A DNA stretch of 64,000 bases, from assembly GCA_021030905.1 (NCBI GenBank), contig JAGFMI010000022.1, forward strand, positions 248,001-312,000, written 5' to 3'. The translations under genes were made by a program, and so were the position numbers. Below are positions 32,868-44,449 of this stretch, in pieces. Every line of letters begins with the position of its first letter. Position 1 is the first letter of the stretch. The DNA comes from Pyrenula massariospora. Its lineage: Eukaryota; Ascomycota; Eurotiomycetes; Pyrenulales; Pyrenulaceae. Under the pieces are notes generated by a model. That model worked only from the letters and a program-made list of their open reading frames with translations. It made no database searches and was not told where the DNA came from.

Positions 32868-34876
32868 ATGACGACAGCTGAGATCCTGCCGCGTAAGGGA
32901 GAGCGCAACATTCTTATCACAAGTGCTCTCCCCTACGTGAACAACGTACCTCATCTTGGAAATGTTATTGGTAGTGTCCTGAGCGCTGATGTCTTCTCAA
33001 GGTAAGTGCCTCCATTCTAGTGAAACTCTAGTCTAATGTCTCTAGATATAACAAGGCCCGCGGGCGACCAACCTTATTTGTGTGCGGCACGGACGAATAT
33101 GGAACTGCCACCGAAACAAAAGCACTGGAGGAAAAGGTCACACCAGAAGCGCTTTGCGCAAAATACTACAAGGTCCACAAAGAGGTGTACGATTGGTTCG
33201 AGATAGCCTTCGATATCTTTGGTCGAACGCCCACATCACAACATACCGAAATTGCTCAAGGCATCTTCAAGCAGCTTCACGAGAAAGGGTTCCTCTTTGA
33301 AAAGGAAGGTGATCAACCATTCTGTGAAAAGCACGGGAAGTTTCTCGCCGACAGGTTCGTCGAAGGCACATGCCCATATTGCGCGTACGATGATGCACGA
33401 GGTGATCAATGCGACAAGTGCGGCAAGCTCCTTGACCCGAAAGATCTCATCAACCCTCGTTGCAAATTAGACGGGGCTACACCTGTCATTAAGAAGACGA
33501 GGCACATCCATTTATCGCTGGACAAGCTCCAACCCGAGATTGAAAAATGGTCTTCAGCGTCTAGCTCAAAGGGAGGATGGTCCAGGAATGGGCGTCAAAT
33601 CACAGAAGGATGGCTAAAAGAAGGTCTCAAAGACCGAGGTATTACTCGCGATCTTGCCTGGGGCGTTCCTGTACCTTTACCAGGCTTCGAGAACAAAGTG
33701 CTGTACGTCTGGTTCGAGGCGTGCATAGGGTACCCTTCCATCACAGCAAATTACACAAAAGATTGGAAGCTCTGGTGGTTTAACCCAGATGAGGTCCAGC
33801 TTTACCAATTCCTGGGGAAGGACAACGTTCCTTTCCACAGTGTCATATTTCCTGGGTGCCAAATTGGTACAGGTGACAAATGGACTATGCTGCACCATCT
33901 TTCGGCAACAGAATACTTGAATTACGAGAATGGCAAGTTCAGCAAGTCAAGAGGAATTGGCGTGTTCGGTACTAGTGCGAAAGAGACCGGCGTTCCCCCA
34001 GATGTCTGGCGATACTATCTCCTGAAGAACCGTCCAGAGACTGGCGACACTCAATTCGAATGGCGCTCCTTTATCGACAGCAACAACAGCGAACTCCTCG
34101 CCAAGCTCGGCAACTTCGTCAATCGTGTCATCAAACTGGTCAACTCCCCTAAAGCCTACAACGGCAGCATACCAGACTCATTCTCTGCCGACAAGCTCCC
34201 TCAATCCTTCACACCTCATCTCCAAGAAATAACGACGCTTCTTCAACAATACCTTGACGAAATGGAAGCCGTCCACCTCCGCAACGGCGTCTTAGCAGCA
34301 ATCAAAATCTCCGAAGCAGGCAACGGCCTCATCCAAGCACACCGCCTCGATAACAGCCTCATCGCCTCCGACCCCGACCTCGCCGCCGCCGTCGTCGGCA
34401 CAGTCCTCAACCTCATCTACCTCTGCAGCGCCATCTTCGAACCCTACCTCCCGGCAACCACTAAGTCGATCCTCAAACAACTCAACGCCCCCTTCCTCCT
34501 CATCCCCTCCGAAGAACAGATCGCCAGCGGCTGGAAACCCACGTACCTCAAAGCGGGCCACAAGATCGGCAAAGCGGAGTATCTGTTCACCAAGATCGAC
34601 GAGAAGAAGGGCGACGAGTGGCGCGAGCACTTTGGCGGCAGCCAGGAGGAGAGAAGGAAGAAGGCTGACGAGGCAGCGGCTGCAGCTGCAAAGAAAGCGG
34701 CTGTGAAGGCGAAGAAGAAGGATAAGAAGAAGGGGGCGGGGACGGGCGTGGAGGCGACGGCGAAGGGAGGGGTGGATGGGGCTCTGGAGGAGGGGACGCC
34801 GGAGCTGAAGGGCGAGGATGGGCCGGTGGATCAGGTGGTTGATGGGGTGGCGCAGGTTACGATTCCGACTTCGTAG
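32868..34876 (+). CDS. MES1: Methionyl-tRNA synthetase, cytosolic
   Basis: Exons 32868..33001 and 33046..34876 around a 44-base intron (GTAAGT to TCTAG) that joins SADVFSR to YNKARGRPT; 654 residues. The class I catalytic core has the HIGH-type motif [11 protein letters not shown] and KMSKS-type KFSKSRG. A zinc-binding insert is visible ([14 protein letters not shown]). The anticodon-binding helical domain follows ([26 protein letters not shown]). Unlike yeast Mes1 there is no N-terminal GST-like domain; instead the C-terminus ends in a Lys/Ala-rich tail that may bind tRNA or partners. The enzyme charges initiator and elongator tRNA-Met. Codons turn from C-ending to G-ending near 34560. Confidence 0.95.
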
Positions 34877-35327
34877 ATCAGGTGTGCGGATATGGGGATG
34901 ATTTGTTTGGTGTTTAGGATTGGGTTTGGTCAAGATAGATGAGGGCAAGGGTAGCGCTTTCGTATGACGATTCAACACAAAAAGACAAATCCGTACCTGA
35001 CTTAGAACGCTCACCTTGCGCAGATCTAACTCCCCGTATCCTTCATCCCCGCTACCCACCCTACCATACCCTACCTTCACCCTGCTATCCTATCCTACTC
35101 CCCCCCTCCCCCCTTTTCACCGACCGCCGAGCCCAGCCCGCCCCTCTCCGCTCCAAAGAGCAGCCCCAACCCAACCCAACCCAAGTACCACGATCTCCGT
35201 CCCTCCGTCCCACTCTCACTCTGCCTCCACCCACCCTATCCTTTTCCATCCCCTTCCCTTCCCACAACGCCCCATCCCGCTCACCCCCCGCGACGATCGT
35301 GCTCTCAGGTTAATCACTCGCCTTGCC

Positions 35328-35367
35328 TATATCATATCATATCATATCATATCGTATCATATTGTAT
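35328..35367. repeat. (ATATC)n microsatellite
   Basis: About eight near-perfect ATATC units, with G and T variants in the last ones. Confidence 0.85.
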
Positions 35368-35970
35368 GGATGTACCGTAGAATAGACGGCAGGGAACTTG
35401 CTCGCCTAGTGTCAGATACATGGGAAGGGAAGGGAAGGCAGGATGGGTTACCTAAGTAAGCCAGGTAGTAAGGGTGCTTAGAGGGACGGGACGAGACGGG
35501 ATGGGGGGTAGTTTCTAACGCGGGGGATCTGATCCTAAATGCAGGGAACATGAAATGACATGACATGGCACGAGACGACATGATCGATCGTTTGATGTCG
35601 GCGAAGCACAGTATACAATTTGATCTAGCCATTCTGCGTTCTCTGAATTGGGACCTGAACGGACGGCTGGCTGGGTTGTATTGAGTTGAGGTGCGGTGGG
35701 GTGTGGTATGGTGCGGTGCATGTGCGCTGGATACCGTGAGTTGTGTAGACGGAGCCGGGGGGAGAGGATGTGGATATGTGTATGTGTAGGGTTGAGATTG
35801 GGTGGCTGACTACCTAGCTGGCTGACTGAGTAGACGGAAGGGAGTATTGATGCTATGTTTGTCGGGTTTGCGGGTGTTGAGTATCGCCTGCCTGCATACC
35901 TAGGCGGTTAGGGTTTAGGTAGGTAGGCAGGCAGCTAGGGAGGTAGGGAGGGAGGTAAGTGGGCAGATAG

Positions 35971-36054
35971 GTAGATATCTTGGGTAAGCAGGTAGAGATC
36001 TTAGATAAGCAGATAGATATTTTTGGTAAGCACGTAGGTATGTTGGGCAAGTTG
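35971..36054. repeat. 21-base tandem repeat, 4 units
   Basis: Units start at 35971, 35992, 36013 and 36034 and share GTAGATAT...GGTAAGCA with divergence increasing to the right. They follow a TAGG/CAGG-rich stretch (35910-35965). The period is seven codons, and the minus strand is open as seven-residue repeats, but I see no sign of a gene. Confidence 0.75.
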
Positions 36055-36239
36055 CTTTACGACTGGGTGGAAGAATGTGCTGACTAGATATTATTGCTCT
36101 TTGGAAAAACAATCCTTGTACTTACAAGGGTGCTACACTTACATGCATACATAAACCCGAGACGCATTACCATGACCCTTCTTTTATCTTCCACCGCCGC
36201 AGCCATTCTTCCCCGCTATTACAATAATGAAAACTAACC

Positions 36240-37612
36240 TCACGTCAACCGCTGGCCCCTCACGCCCCACTCCACCCGACTCACCCCACCCTGCCCCATA
36301 AGCCACAACGTCGTCAAATCACTCCCCGTCCACGCAAAATTCTGAACTGTATAGTTCATCTGCACGCGTGCCACCAAGCTGCCTTGCGGGCTAATCACAT
36401 CGACCCCCTTCCCGTTGCCGGTCAGCACGAGGCCCTCGGCGCTGACTTTGAGCCCGTCCGGCACCCAGTCCGGTGCGAGGTAGAAGGCGCGCTTGTTCGC
36501 GACAGACGTCCCATCCGGACTAACGTCCCAGGCGTAGATGGCGCGCTGGCCAGTGGGGTAGAAGACGGTGCCGTTGTGGTAGAGGGAGCCACCAGGCTGG
36601 GGGGAGACGGCGCCCGAGTCGGAGATGTAGAGGGTGGTGAGGGAGGGGGAGAAGGCGATGCCGTTGGGTTCGACGAGGGTGCTGTCGATGAGGGAGGTGG
36701 CGCCGGTGGAAGGGTTGAAGCGGTATGATGCTGAGGGGAGCTGGGGTGGGGTGTCGGTTAGGGAGTTGAAGGAGGAGTAGAAGGGGTCTGTGAAGAAGAG
36801 TTGGCCGGTTGCCGGGTGGGCGGCTACGTCGTCGATTGTGTTGCTGTCGTGCGCGTTAGTAAGGGTGGGATTGGGGGAGAGTGAAGTAGAGCGTACAAGT
36901 AATAGCCTAGGTAGTTATTGAGGAGAACCGAAGTTTTGTTTGTTGCTGGGTCGAGGGTGCGTAATGACACGCGTTGTTCAGTCCCGCCAATACTGTCGTT
37001 GCCTCCGGAGGCGCCCCATATCACTTTGCCGTTAAGGAAAGTACCGCCATTGGGAGCATAAACTGGGGGGTCGGAGAGAAACTCAGAGATAGTAGGTGGA
37101 TCGTTGTTTAGATTGATGACAAGCTGTGGGAGGTAGCCCGGCGGAGGTGCGAGCTGGGAGATGAAGAGAAGGTTTTGCTCAGGGGCGTATACAGGGGCTT
37201 CGTGCACTGCTTTGGAAACGGGAAAGACGTATTCGTATGATGGATTAGGGCCGAGATATTGTAGGGCCGCTTGTTGGTCGAAGATCAGAAAGTCGGCGTC
37301 AGAGACTTGGGAGAAAGAGGTGTCATTGCCGACAACAGTGTCGCCAAAAGAGGTGATCTCGTCGCTTGAAGAGACAGAACGATTGAAGTGGTAAGGCATC
37401 ACGGCAGCCTGAGCTTGTCAATGGGCATCACTGAAGGTACAAAAAGGTTGACTTACATATTTATTGACGCAGACGACGCTCGCTGAAGCATTGAACCCGC
37501 ATTGCGAGGCAGGGATTGCTAGAGGTGATATTGTGCCTGGAGGAGGTCCTTGTGCAAGTACTGGGCTGACGATAGCTGCCGCCATCATGGCCCTGATTGT
37601 TCTAGGTGACAT
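36240..37612 (-). CDS. Secreted lactonohydrolase (SMP-30/gluconolactonase-like beta-propeller)
   Basis: Exons 37457..37612, 36897..37408 and 36240..36843; introns of 48 (GTAAGT/CTCAG) and 53 bases (GTACGC, CTAAC branch, GACAG). 423 residues. A signal peptide covers about residues 1-21 (RAMMAAAIVSPVLAQ). The chain has the propeller repeats of fungal lactonohydrolases: MPYHFNRS, APVYAPEQNLLFISQL, NGGTFLNGKVIWG, IDDVAAHPATGQLFFTDP, VEPNGIAFSPSLTTLYISD and DGLKVSAEGLVLTG. The acidic residues in these blades bind the catalytic Ca2+. Relatives open aldono- or pantoyl-lactones outside the cell. The coding strand is C-rich in exon 3 and G-rich at its end. Confidence 0.88.
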
Positions 37613-38340
37613 GGCTGTGAATACGTTTCTGGTGTGTAACGTATTTGAGGAGCAAGTTCCAGACAATCTGGGAAGGGCCTGAAATATGTACGTCTACAAC
37701 CTTGACCTGCAGTAGGTGCCATGATGTAAATGTACTTGACATGGTGGTTTGCAAGTGCGGGGATCTTGAGCTTGTACCGGCAAGTCTGCTGCGAGATATC
37801 TTTTCCGATCAGGTTGGCTGGGATTCGCGCTTTCAAGCTTCGGTACCTGTTGATCCAAGATTTTCATAGAATTGGAGAGCTTGGAGATGACGAAAGAAAA
37901 GTAGAGCGTGTGGGGAAAGAAGAAAAACATGCGGGGGAGCTCCACTGCGGAAATTTTAGTTCGGAAGATGCCAGACTTCAGTTGCCGACAGCGACAAAAA
38001 ACCAAGCCGTCAATCTCGATGAGCGCATTTCCTAAATCTTAGGTAGAGAGAAGATGCTTTACTGCGCCATTTGGGATAGGAATGTGGTTGACCGTTTGTG
38101 TACTTTGATGTCTCGACTCCTTGCTGAGAGATCGTCTCTGTATCGCATATCGAAACGGGCAACAATGTGATCGATTGAATGGGTGGCACGGCTGAGGCCA
38201 AAGAGCTATCGGGGGCTAGCAAGCAAAAATGCATATCTGTATATCTATCACAGTAGTATCATGGTAGAATCATAACAATAAATAAGGCAACCGACCCCTA
38301 GAAGCCCCTCAAAAAATCCACTTCTCACCGATTTCTCTTT
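37613..38340. other. Intergenic upstream of the lactonohydrolase
   Basis: 728 bases between the CAP gene end and the lactonohydrolase start on the same strand. It must contain the lactonohydrolase promoter. No further feature recognised. Confidence 0.5.
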
Positions 38341-39570
38341 TCATTGAAGGTTACACCCCCATTGCCCGTGCACTTGTGGCCACATTGGATTCGCCTGTGG
38401 ATTCTCTGCATATGCGCACCCGATCCTCGTCACACTCCCCGTCAAGATGTCATAATGTCCCGTCTCCCCCGGCGTCCCCTTATTGCCCAGAATATCCGCA
38501 TTCATCTGACAGTAATTCTTCACATTGTATCCTCCCGGCCCGGGCGTCACGTCCGGCCGCTCGCAGAGCCACTGGATGTACGACCACTCGAAGGGGGTGA
38601 AGTTGTCGAACTGTGCCTTGACCGCGTCCCAGGTGGCACCGGCGGAGTCAAGTTGCGTGCCGGCCATGTGGTGGACCTCGCCAGAAGGCCAGGCGGAGAA
38701 GCCGGCGACGAGGACTTGGGCGTCGTGGCCGTTGGTGTGGTGGTCCATGGTGACGCCGCCGCCGTTTTGGGTGACGCAGGATTGGGCGTTGGAGGCGAGG
38801 GTGGAGTCCCAGGTGAGAGGGGGGTGATTTTGGATCTTGCGCCATTTGTTGACGGTGTCGATCATTGGGGTGTTGTCGGACAGCGGGGAGGAGCCGGAGG
38901 ATGGGGGGTTTGGGCTGGGTGATGTGGAGGGGGTGGAGGTTGGTTGGTTGGTCTCTGAGGAGGTGGCGCTCTGGGTGATGGGAGGGTCGGTGGTGGAGGT
39001 CGATGGTGGAGCGTCAGTGCTCGCAGAGGGAGGTGGCGGCTGGGGATTCACGGGTGGATTTGCTGGAGGGCTCGACGGAGAGTTCGTAGGTTGGGAATCA
39101 GGAGGTGGACCTGAGGCAGACCCCGAGAAAGTGGTGATATAACCCGCATTTGTACCAGACGGGCCCATGATCACTGTGGTAACGTCGCCATTGACTTCAG
39201 TTATCGCGCCAGCAGCATTACCAGAGGCTCCTACGATGGTGACAGAGCTTGTCTCGGCTCCAGATTGAACAGGTGGAGTGGGCTGCTGAGGATTTATTAG
39301 GGCTCCTGCTGGTCCTGCTCCAGACCCGGCTGGCGGCATGGATTGTTGAGTAATTCCTAGAGCTCCAGGGGCTCCTACACCGTGTTCTTCAGTGCTGGCG
39401 ACTGTAACGGCTGGTCTATTTCCGGAGATAGTTGTGGTAGAGGTCACTTCTTTGTTTCCTCCTGGACCCCCGTTACCCCCTTGACCCCATTGTCCGTGAT
39501 GGGGAGCGCAGAGTGCCTTGGTTGAAAGTAAACAGAACAGTAAACATTTTACCCGGATTCTATAGATCAT
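38341..39570 (-). CDS. Secreted CAP (SCP/PR-1) domain protein
   Basis: A 409-residue intronless frame from the ATG at 39570, chosen because it starts a good signal peptide (IRVKCLLFCLLSTKALCA); an upstream Met would bury it. Residues about 25-245 form a Gly, then Pro/Ser/Thr-rich, probably O-glycosylated spacer. The CAP domain fills about 250-409: INDTVNKWR-like start, LTWDSTLASNAQSC, GEVHHMAG, FEWSYIQWLCERP and a C-terminal GCAYAENP plus WGCNLQ with paired cysteines. CAP proteins (Pry1 in yeast, PR-1 in plants) bind sterols or fatty acids outside the cell and are linked to host contact; the role here is inference. Confidence 0.88.
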   Translation of the reverse strand: MIYRIRVKCLLFCLLSTKALCAPHHGQWGQGGNGGPGGNKEVTSTTTISGNRPAVTVASTEEHGVGAPGALGITQQSMPPAGSGAGPAGALINPQQPTPPVQSGAETSSVTIVGASGNAAGAITEVNGDVTTVIMGPSGTNAGYITTFSGSASGPPPDSQPTNSPSSPPANPPVNPQPPPPSASTDAPPSTSTTDPPITQSATSSETNQPTSTPSTSPSPNPPSSGSSPLSDNTPMIDTVNKWRKIQNHPPLTWDSTLASNAQSCVTQNGGGVTMDHHTNGHDAQVLVAGFSAWPSGEVHHMAGTQLDSAGATWDAVKAQFDNFTPFEWSYIQWLCERPDVTPGPGGYNVKNYCQMNADILGNKGTPGETGHYDILTGSVTRIGCAYAENPQANPMWPQVHGQWGCNLQ

Positions 39571-42016
39571 AATGCGAACAAATATAAAATGAATAGAGAA
39601 TGACAATTGAATAAAATCTGGTTAAAAACAATAGGATGCCATAAGGAGCCTTTCAGACTGTGTGAAGCTGTTTGCTTCAATAGTGAAGAAAATTGGGCGC
39701 AGAGCCTTATATTTCGGACATCGAATGCGGGAGCCATCCTTAAGGTATATGGTGATTCCAACAATATGAATTGATTGGAGAAGGGTGCACAAAAATCAGC
39801 GATGAACGAGTTTTGTTGTCGTTCGGTTTTCATCAAGAGTTGTCATCAGAACCCGATGCCTGGAACGACCGAGTGAAACTGATCCGATGTTCAGATGGCG
39901 TTGGCAATTTAAGAGACAGGCAGGATGGCGAATCTTGGAAGGAAGAAGGATGGCAACCTCCAACGCTCCATGTTGGTAACCGCCAGTAGCCAACCGTTTT
40001 AGAGTGCTGGACTCGGTAGAGGGTGTAACGTGGGGGCAGCTATCTTCGTTAAAAATCCTACCTCTCCGCACATTTTCCCATTGTGCGGACTACCAGGAGG
40101 TCTTATTCTGTAACTTTAGGTCAATGAAATAGACCATACTCAAGGAAAAGGTAAAAGCTTGACTGAAAATGGAGGCAGAAATTCCAGAGATGTGAGGATG
40201 TTGACTGTTAAATTTTGCCCATGTGCAGCGGAGGAAGTGGAAGCGTCCGCATGGAAGCTCGGTGATTAGAGAACCGACTAAGCCTTCCCAGGCGTAGCTA
40301 GCGACTTCCATCACAGACGTTTGTTCGGCTGATTTCGAAGACGACACCTACCTTTTTTTCATGCTAATTTCGTAGCATTGAGAAATTATCATAACAACAA
40401 GTCCAATATTTTCCTTGTTTTCATTAGAATATGTCGAAAGCGATAATTCTTGTAAATTTAGTTCCTTTCAACTTTTCCACAAGCCCCGATGACTGTCCTC
40501 TCCTCGATCATAAATTATTAATAGTAAACTTGGAAAATAATCAGCATAACGTCAATCCACTTTAAGATATTCATTAAATCTGGTTTGTTTTACTTTCCTA
40601 AGATATCATACACAATATAAATCGGAAGACAATTGATTCTACTCTGTCAATGGTCGCGTTCGTTACCCAACGAACGCCAAGGGCAGAGTTGACCTGCCAT
40701 GGCCATTTCCTCGGATTAGGTAAAGGATCGTGAGATGAAGCATGGTAAATTTGAAGCTTACTATCTTTTCAATTGAGGACTGCAAGTGAAGAGAGTGAGC
40801 AGTAAGTTGTACAGGAAAGAGCTGCCCATATTTCGGGGGTCTCTTGCCTCCCAAGGTAAGACTTCCAGACTTTCAAAGTGACAGCTGGATCTCTCCTAAA
40901 AGTCTTTGGTGCTGGGATTCGTCATTTTCTAAAATCTCTCTTTATCCGTCTTCCTGTTTAGCCCTTCATCCATTTTTTCTGAATAAATTTTCTGCCTTCA
41001 TCTGCTCCTTTTTCTCCAACCCTATTCAATGCTTCTGATGTCATGATATCTAGATCCCGAGCTCTAGCACACTCCCAACTCCCAAAATCACACAAAAATT
41101 TTCAGAGCATGATGTTTGCCGACCGAACCATGCTTGAAAGCATGTTGTTACCACGAGTCTTTATTGAACTTTGGTTAAGAAGACCAGCCTCACATGAAAT
41201 CAAGCCACTCGTAAGGCATCCAGAATTTTCAAGGCACAGAGGCCATAAGACAGTGAAAGTAATAAAGGTCGGCAAGTTCGACCAGCTGGACGATTAATGC
41301 AATGACGAAGCCTTGAGTGACGGCGACGGCGGAAAAAATGAGCAGCCAGAGCAGCCAGAGCAGCCCGAGCAGTCCGAGTAGTCTAAGCAGCCAGAGCAGC
41401 CCGAGCAGCCCGAGCAGTCCGAGTAGTCTAAGCAGCCAGAGTAGTCCGAGCAGTCTGAGCAGCCAGAGCAGCTGGTGTAGCTGGATCTGAGGAAAAAGTT
41501 CAAACTTACATCGACATACAGAGCTCTTGCGCAAACTCCCGAAAATCAAATGAAACGACGTTTGTCGATCGATCTCGCCGATTTTGGCAAGAGCGACTTC
41601 CAGAACCCTATGGGTGTCTTTCGAAGCTAGGAACACACTTTCTAATCACGCGCCTTCCTTACGAGAGGCAAAAAAATGACGTTCATCGGCCGATTCGTGT
41701 TGTTCCGGCGAACTCACCGGTCTTTTGGTTGCAACTACAGCTTGAATATCGCCTCTACATCTTCTCTCGCGAGTTCAACTTCCCCGTCTTCAACTTCTAC
41801 CTCTTGATGCACTGGATAACATCTGTTTAATCACGGCAATTCGCGGGATGTAGCTGCGCACCGCTCATAGTGCTGAAAACAACGTTACTGAGCATTTCCG
41901 GACGAAGTCTTCTATCTGAGATATATCGCCTTTACGCAAGAAGTACAGCTTTTGCTATGACTAATCCGGTGTTGCGAGATGCGGTAAGTTCTTGTTCAAG
42001 CTTTCTCAGCCCATGA
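39571..42016. other. Long gap, AT-rich with a minisatellite; no gene supported
   Basis: 2.4 kb. About 40350-40650 is markedly AT-rich. A 9-base minisatellite lies at 41340-41474. Three similar words of about 16 bases (near 41108, 41551 and 41677; pattern GAYGTTTGYCGRYCGA) recur around it. Small open frames at 40090-40347 (minus) and 41677-41811 (plus) have no support. It may be an old, mutated repeat region. Confidence 0.5.
41340..41474. repeat. 9-base minisatellite, 15 units
   Basis: Fifteen contiguous 9-base units such as GAGCAGCCA, GAGCAGCCC, GAGCAGTCC, GAGTAGTCT and AAGCAGCCA, arranged partly in a repeating order of five units. Nearly all differences are C/T or G/A, and CAG to TAG is a CpA to TpA change. 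The minus strand is open through it as a Leu/Trp/Arg/Gly repeat, which I take as a by-product. Confidence 0.9.
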
Positions 42017-42635
42017 ATGAGTCCGGCTTTCAAAGCATACGACTTCATAGTCTATCATATTCAAAAGCATTTGAGCTCTCTAGATTCAGCCTCTGACCTT
42101 ATACACCAGGAGCTCGAATCGGCGCGCACAACAATGCTCAACCTCGCTCATAGCTTCTTGTGGCCCAAAGCTATTGCCAAGGAAATTATTGTTACGCTTG
42201 TCCAATCCACGGAGTCTGATTACAATATGGACATGGTGATTGAAATCAGTGTCGTACTCCTCCAGTCTCTCGGTTGTCAGGTCAATATGCAAGAGCTAGC
42301 TGCTCTGTGTGACAAAACAACTCCCAGATATCCTCCGGCCCAGTATGTCCAATACCCTCAACCCCACCACCACCACCACCATAACAACACCTCCTCCGCT
42401 CAAAGTATCGGGCATCCCTTCGGTACCCTCACCCATCCGCATCCAAGAGAAGATTTTCAACAGCCCCAGCACAAGTATGTCATGTTTCTATGCCAGAGCA
42501 TGTTACGTACAGTGCTTAACTTATGGCAGAAACTATCAGCAGCAAAATGCCGACCAGATGGACACAATGACGGGACTGGCGGAGGCATACTCTTTTCATG
42601 AAAATGATGACGGGGATGTCGAAATGGCGGGCTAA
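42017..42635 (+). CDS. Hypothetical protein, helical with His-rich linker
   Basis: Exons 42017..42474 and 42530..42635 with a 55-base intron (GTATGT, CTTAAC branch, GGCAG). 187 residues. The N-terminal 100 residues look helical and folded (YDFIVYHIQKHLSSLDSASD, MVIEISVVLLQSLGCQVN). A Pro/His linker carries six consecutive His. The spliced tail NYQQQNADQMDTMTGLAEAY ends acidic (ENDDGDVEMAG), which supports the splice because the unspliced tail is unlike protein. An earlier ATG (41957) followed by MTNPVLRDA and a GTAAGT donor would be an attractive first exon, but I found no in-frame acceptor. No known domain. Confidence 0.55.
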
Positions 42636-43035
42636 TGGTCAAGAAGTTGGCGTCAGTAAAAATCGCGGGCAACAAGGACGAAGAGCCCTAGGGAGCTATT
42701 ACGCTGATAATTGAGGCTGTCTGTGATTATGAGGCTTTCGAGTGCTCGATCGATAGCGTGAAAGCAATATGAAACCTTCCGCAGGTTCACCTCCGCTGCT
42801 CTTTCACTTAGGTCAAAGCGCGTCGCGATAGTGATGCAAATGCATCACCTTTGTTTAACACGGACTGCAGTCCAGCGTAGAAGCTTCCACAATATAGGAG
42901 ATTCATCGGTAATAGAAGTTTGCTGCTAACGTTGAACAACAAACACTCATTTCGTAAGAAAGCTCTTCCCTGGAACTTCTCCCTCGTACTTATTCACTAC
43001 GGCAATTTCCGCCTTTACCCCCTGCACCAGGAGTT
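42636..43035. other. Intergenic
   Basis: 400 bases between two plus-strand genes; it should hold the promoter of the second. No feature recognised. Confidence 0.5.
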
Positions 43036-44449
43036 ATGGCTCCGCACCAGAAGCCTACAACTATTCAGAAGCCATCTCAGAGCACAGCAGAGAGAGTACG
43101 ATCTCGTTCCGGGTGCCTGTAGAAACTTGATTGCGTGACTGACTACTGTTCACTAGCTCCCCAAAGACCAAGAGAGATTCCTTACACATATTCCAAGCTC
43201 TGAGCTTCCTGTGATACGAAAAGTTTCCTCTGGAACGACTAATGCTGAGCTTTCGAAGCCCGGTAACGCCAACAACAAGATCAAATATCCTGTGGGATAC
43301 GATCCTTTCCAAAAAGCAAGACTTTCAACTCCTGCTTCGGGAGTTTCATCGCCTACGCATCGTCATGATGTAGACGTGAACAGTGTCCGGCCTCTGCGGG
43401 GCGCTCATCTTCCCTCTGAGCCTGAAGTATCCCCTCAGCCGGTGAGGATCCATCATACCGCGTCGCGTGCTCCACAGTCCAGCGATTGCAGGACAAAGTT
43501 GCATGAGAGCGAAGAGTCAAATGATGCTGAACTTGGAAAGCACACTAGGTCTACAGGCCTCAGTGACGTCGGTCCATCAAATCTTCGTAAGCGAGCCCAC
43601 GATGGTAGCAGCGTCTCAGGGATGGATGGTGCTGTGGAATCGGCTACGTCTATAGAAATCACTGAAAGCGACGGAGAATATGAGCATGCTAAGAAAAGAA
43701 GAAAAAAGAACAATAACGGCCAGGATGAGCAAGACCAGCCAGCTCAGCTCGCCTCCTTTTCACCACAACACAAGGACTCCGTGACTGGCACCCCTTTGCA
43801 GCAGTCTAGACGTTCACAGAGGCTTCAAACTCCAACCCGGAAATCACCACAGCGGCCCAATAAACAGCGCAATCAACGGAAGTCGACGAATGCACAACGA
43901 CCATCCATTAACGGTGAAGGAGCAAGTGATAGGAACGACCTTCCAAATATGGCTCAGCAGCGCGACCCAGTAGCGTTTCATACCGCACAGCCCAATATTC
44001 AAGATGACGAGATGGATATCGACCAAGAATATATTTCAGTCAAGTTTGAGTCGTCAGGACCGCAGACTCGCTCCAGACGCCGCGTGCTGCAAGGAAGGCA
44101 AAATATTGATGAAAATGGAGATCACATGGACAAGTACGGAGAGGGTACCAGTTTCGAGTATGACACTGTCGATGACAGCGCAATCGACGTCAACGATAGC
44201 CAAGCAGCTTTCCACTTGATTCCACACAACACTAACACTACTCCTCCTTCTCTCCCTATCAATACAACCACAAACCCCGGCCTCCTCCACAAACAAGCCC
44301 CCCAAAAACAAGACCAAGCCCAAGGACAAGAAACAAACGAACAACCCCATACCCCACTCACCAAACACCAACGCTCGACCCGTCTCTGGCCCGGCGCAAC
44401 CCCCCTCGACATCCAGGAGGCGGGCAACCAAGGCCTTCCCGACGACTAA
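43036..44449 (+). CDS. Hypothetical, probably nuclear, basic disordered protein
   Basis: Exons 43036..43095 and 43157..44449 with a 61-base phase-0 intron (GTACGA, CTGAC branch, CTAG), joining STAER to LPKDQERFLTHIP; 450 residues. After a short conserved-looking start (SSELPVIRKVS, KIKYPVGYDPFQKARLSTPA) the protein is disordered, with the nuclear-localisation-like cluster KKRRKKNNN, Arg/Gln patches (QQSRRSQRLQTPTRKSPQRP) and acidic patches. The same frame continues open for 94 codons beyond the TAA at 44447, in basic sequence (GKGSRAGGKK, PTRRLRRSGRVAAGK). A 102-base intron at 44382-44483 (GTCTCT/ATAG) would skip the stop and extend the protein to 44737. I cannot decide between the forms. No known domain. 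Confidence 0.6.

Larger units (their letters stand above)
34877..36239. other. Gene-free low-complexity region
   Basis: 1.36 kb. A C-rich block (about 34990-35300) precedes an (ATATC)n tract, a G-rich block (about 35440-35800), a TTAGGG-like word at 35908 and a 21-base tandem repeat. Long open frames here reflect low complexity rather than coding sequence. A non-coding transcript or a decayed gene cannot be excluded. Confidence 0.6.

Noticed and set aside
34292-35080. Antisense open frame of 262 codons over the MetRS 3' end
   Set aside because: Arg/Leu/Pro-rich, no start context or domain, and opposite a well-supported gene.
41229-41636. Leu-rich protein encoded by the minisatellite
   Set aside because: The repeat has a 9-base period and so stays open in this frame by itself. 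There is no flanking domain.
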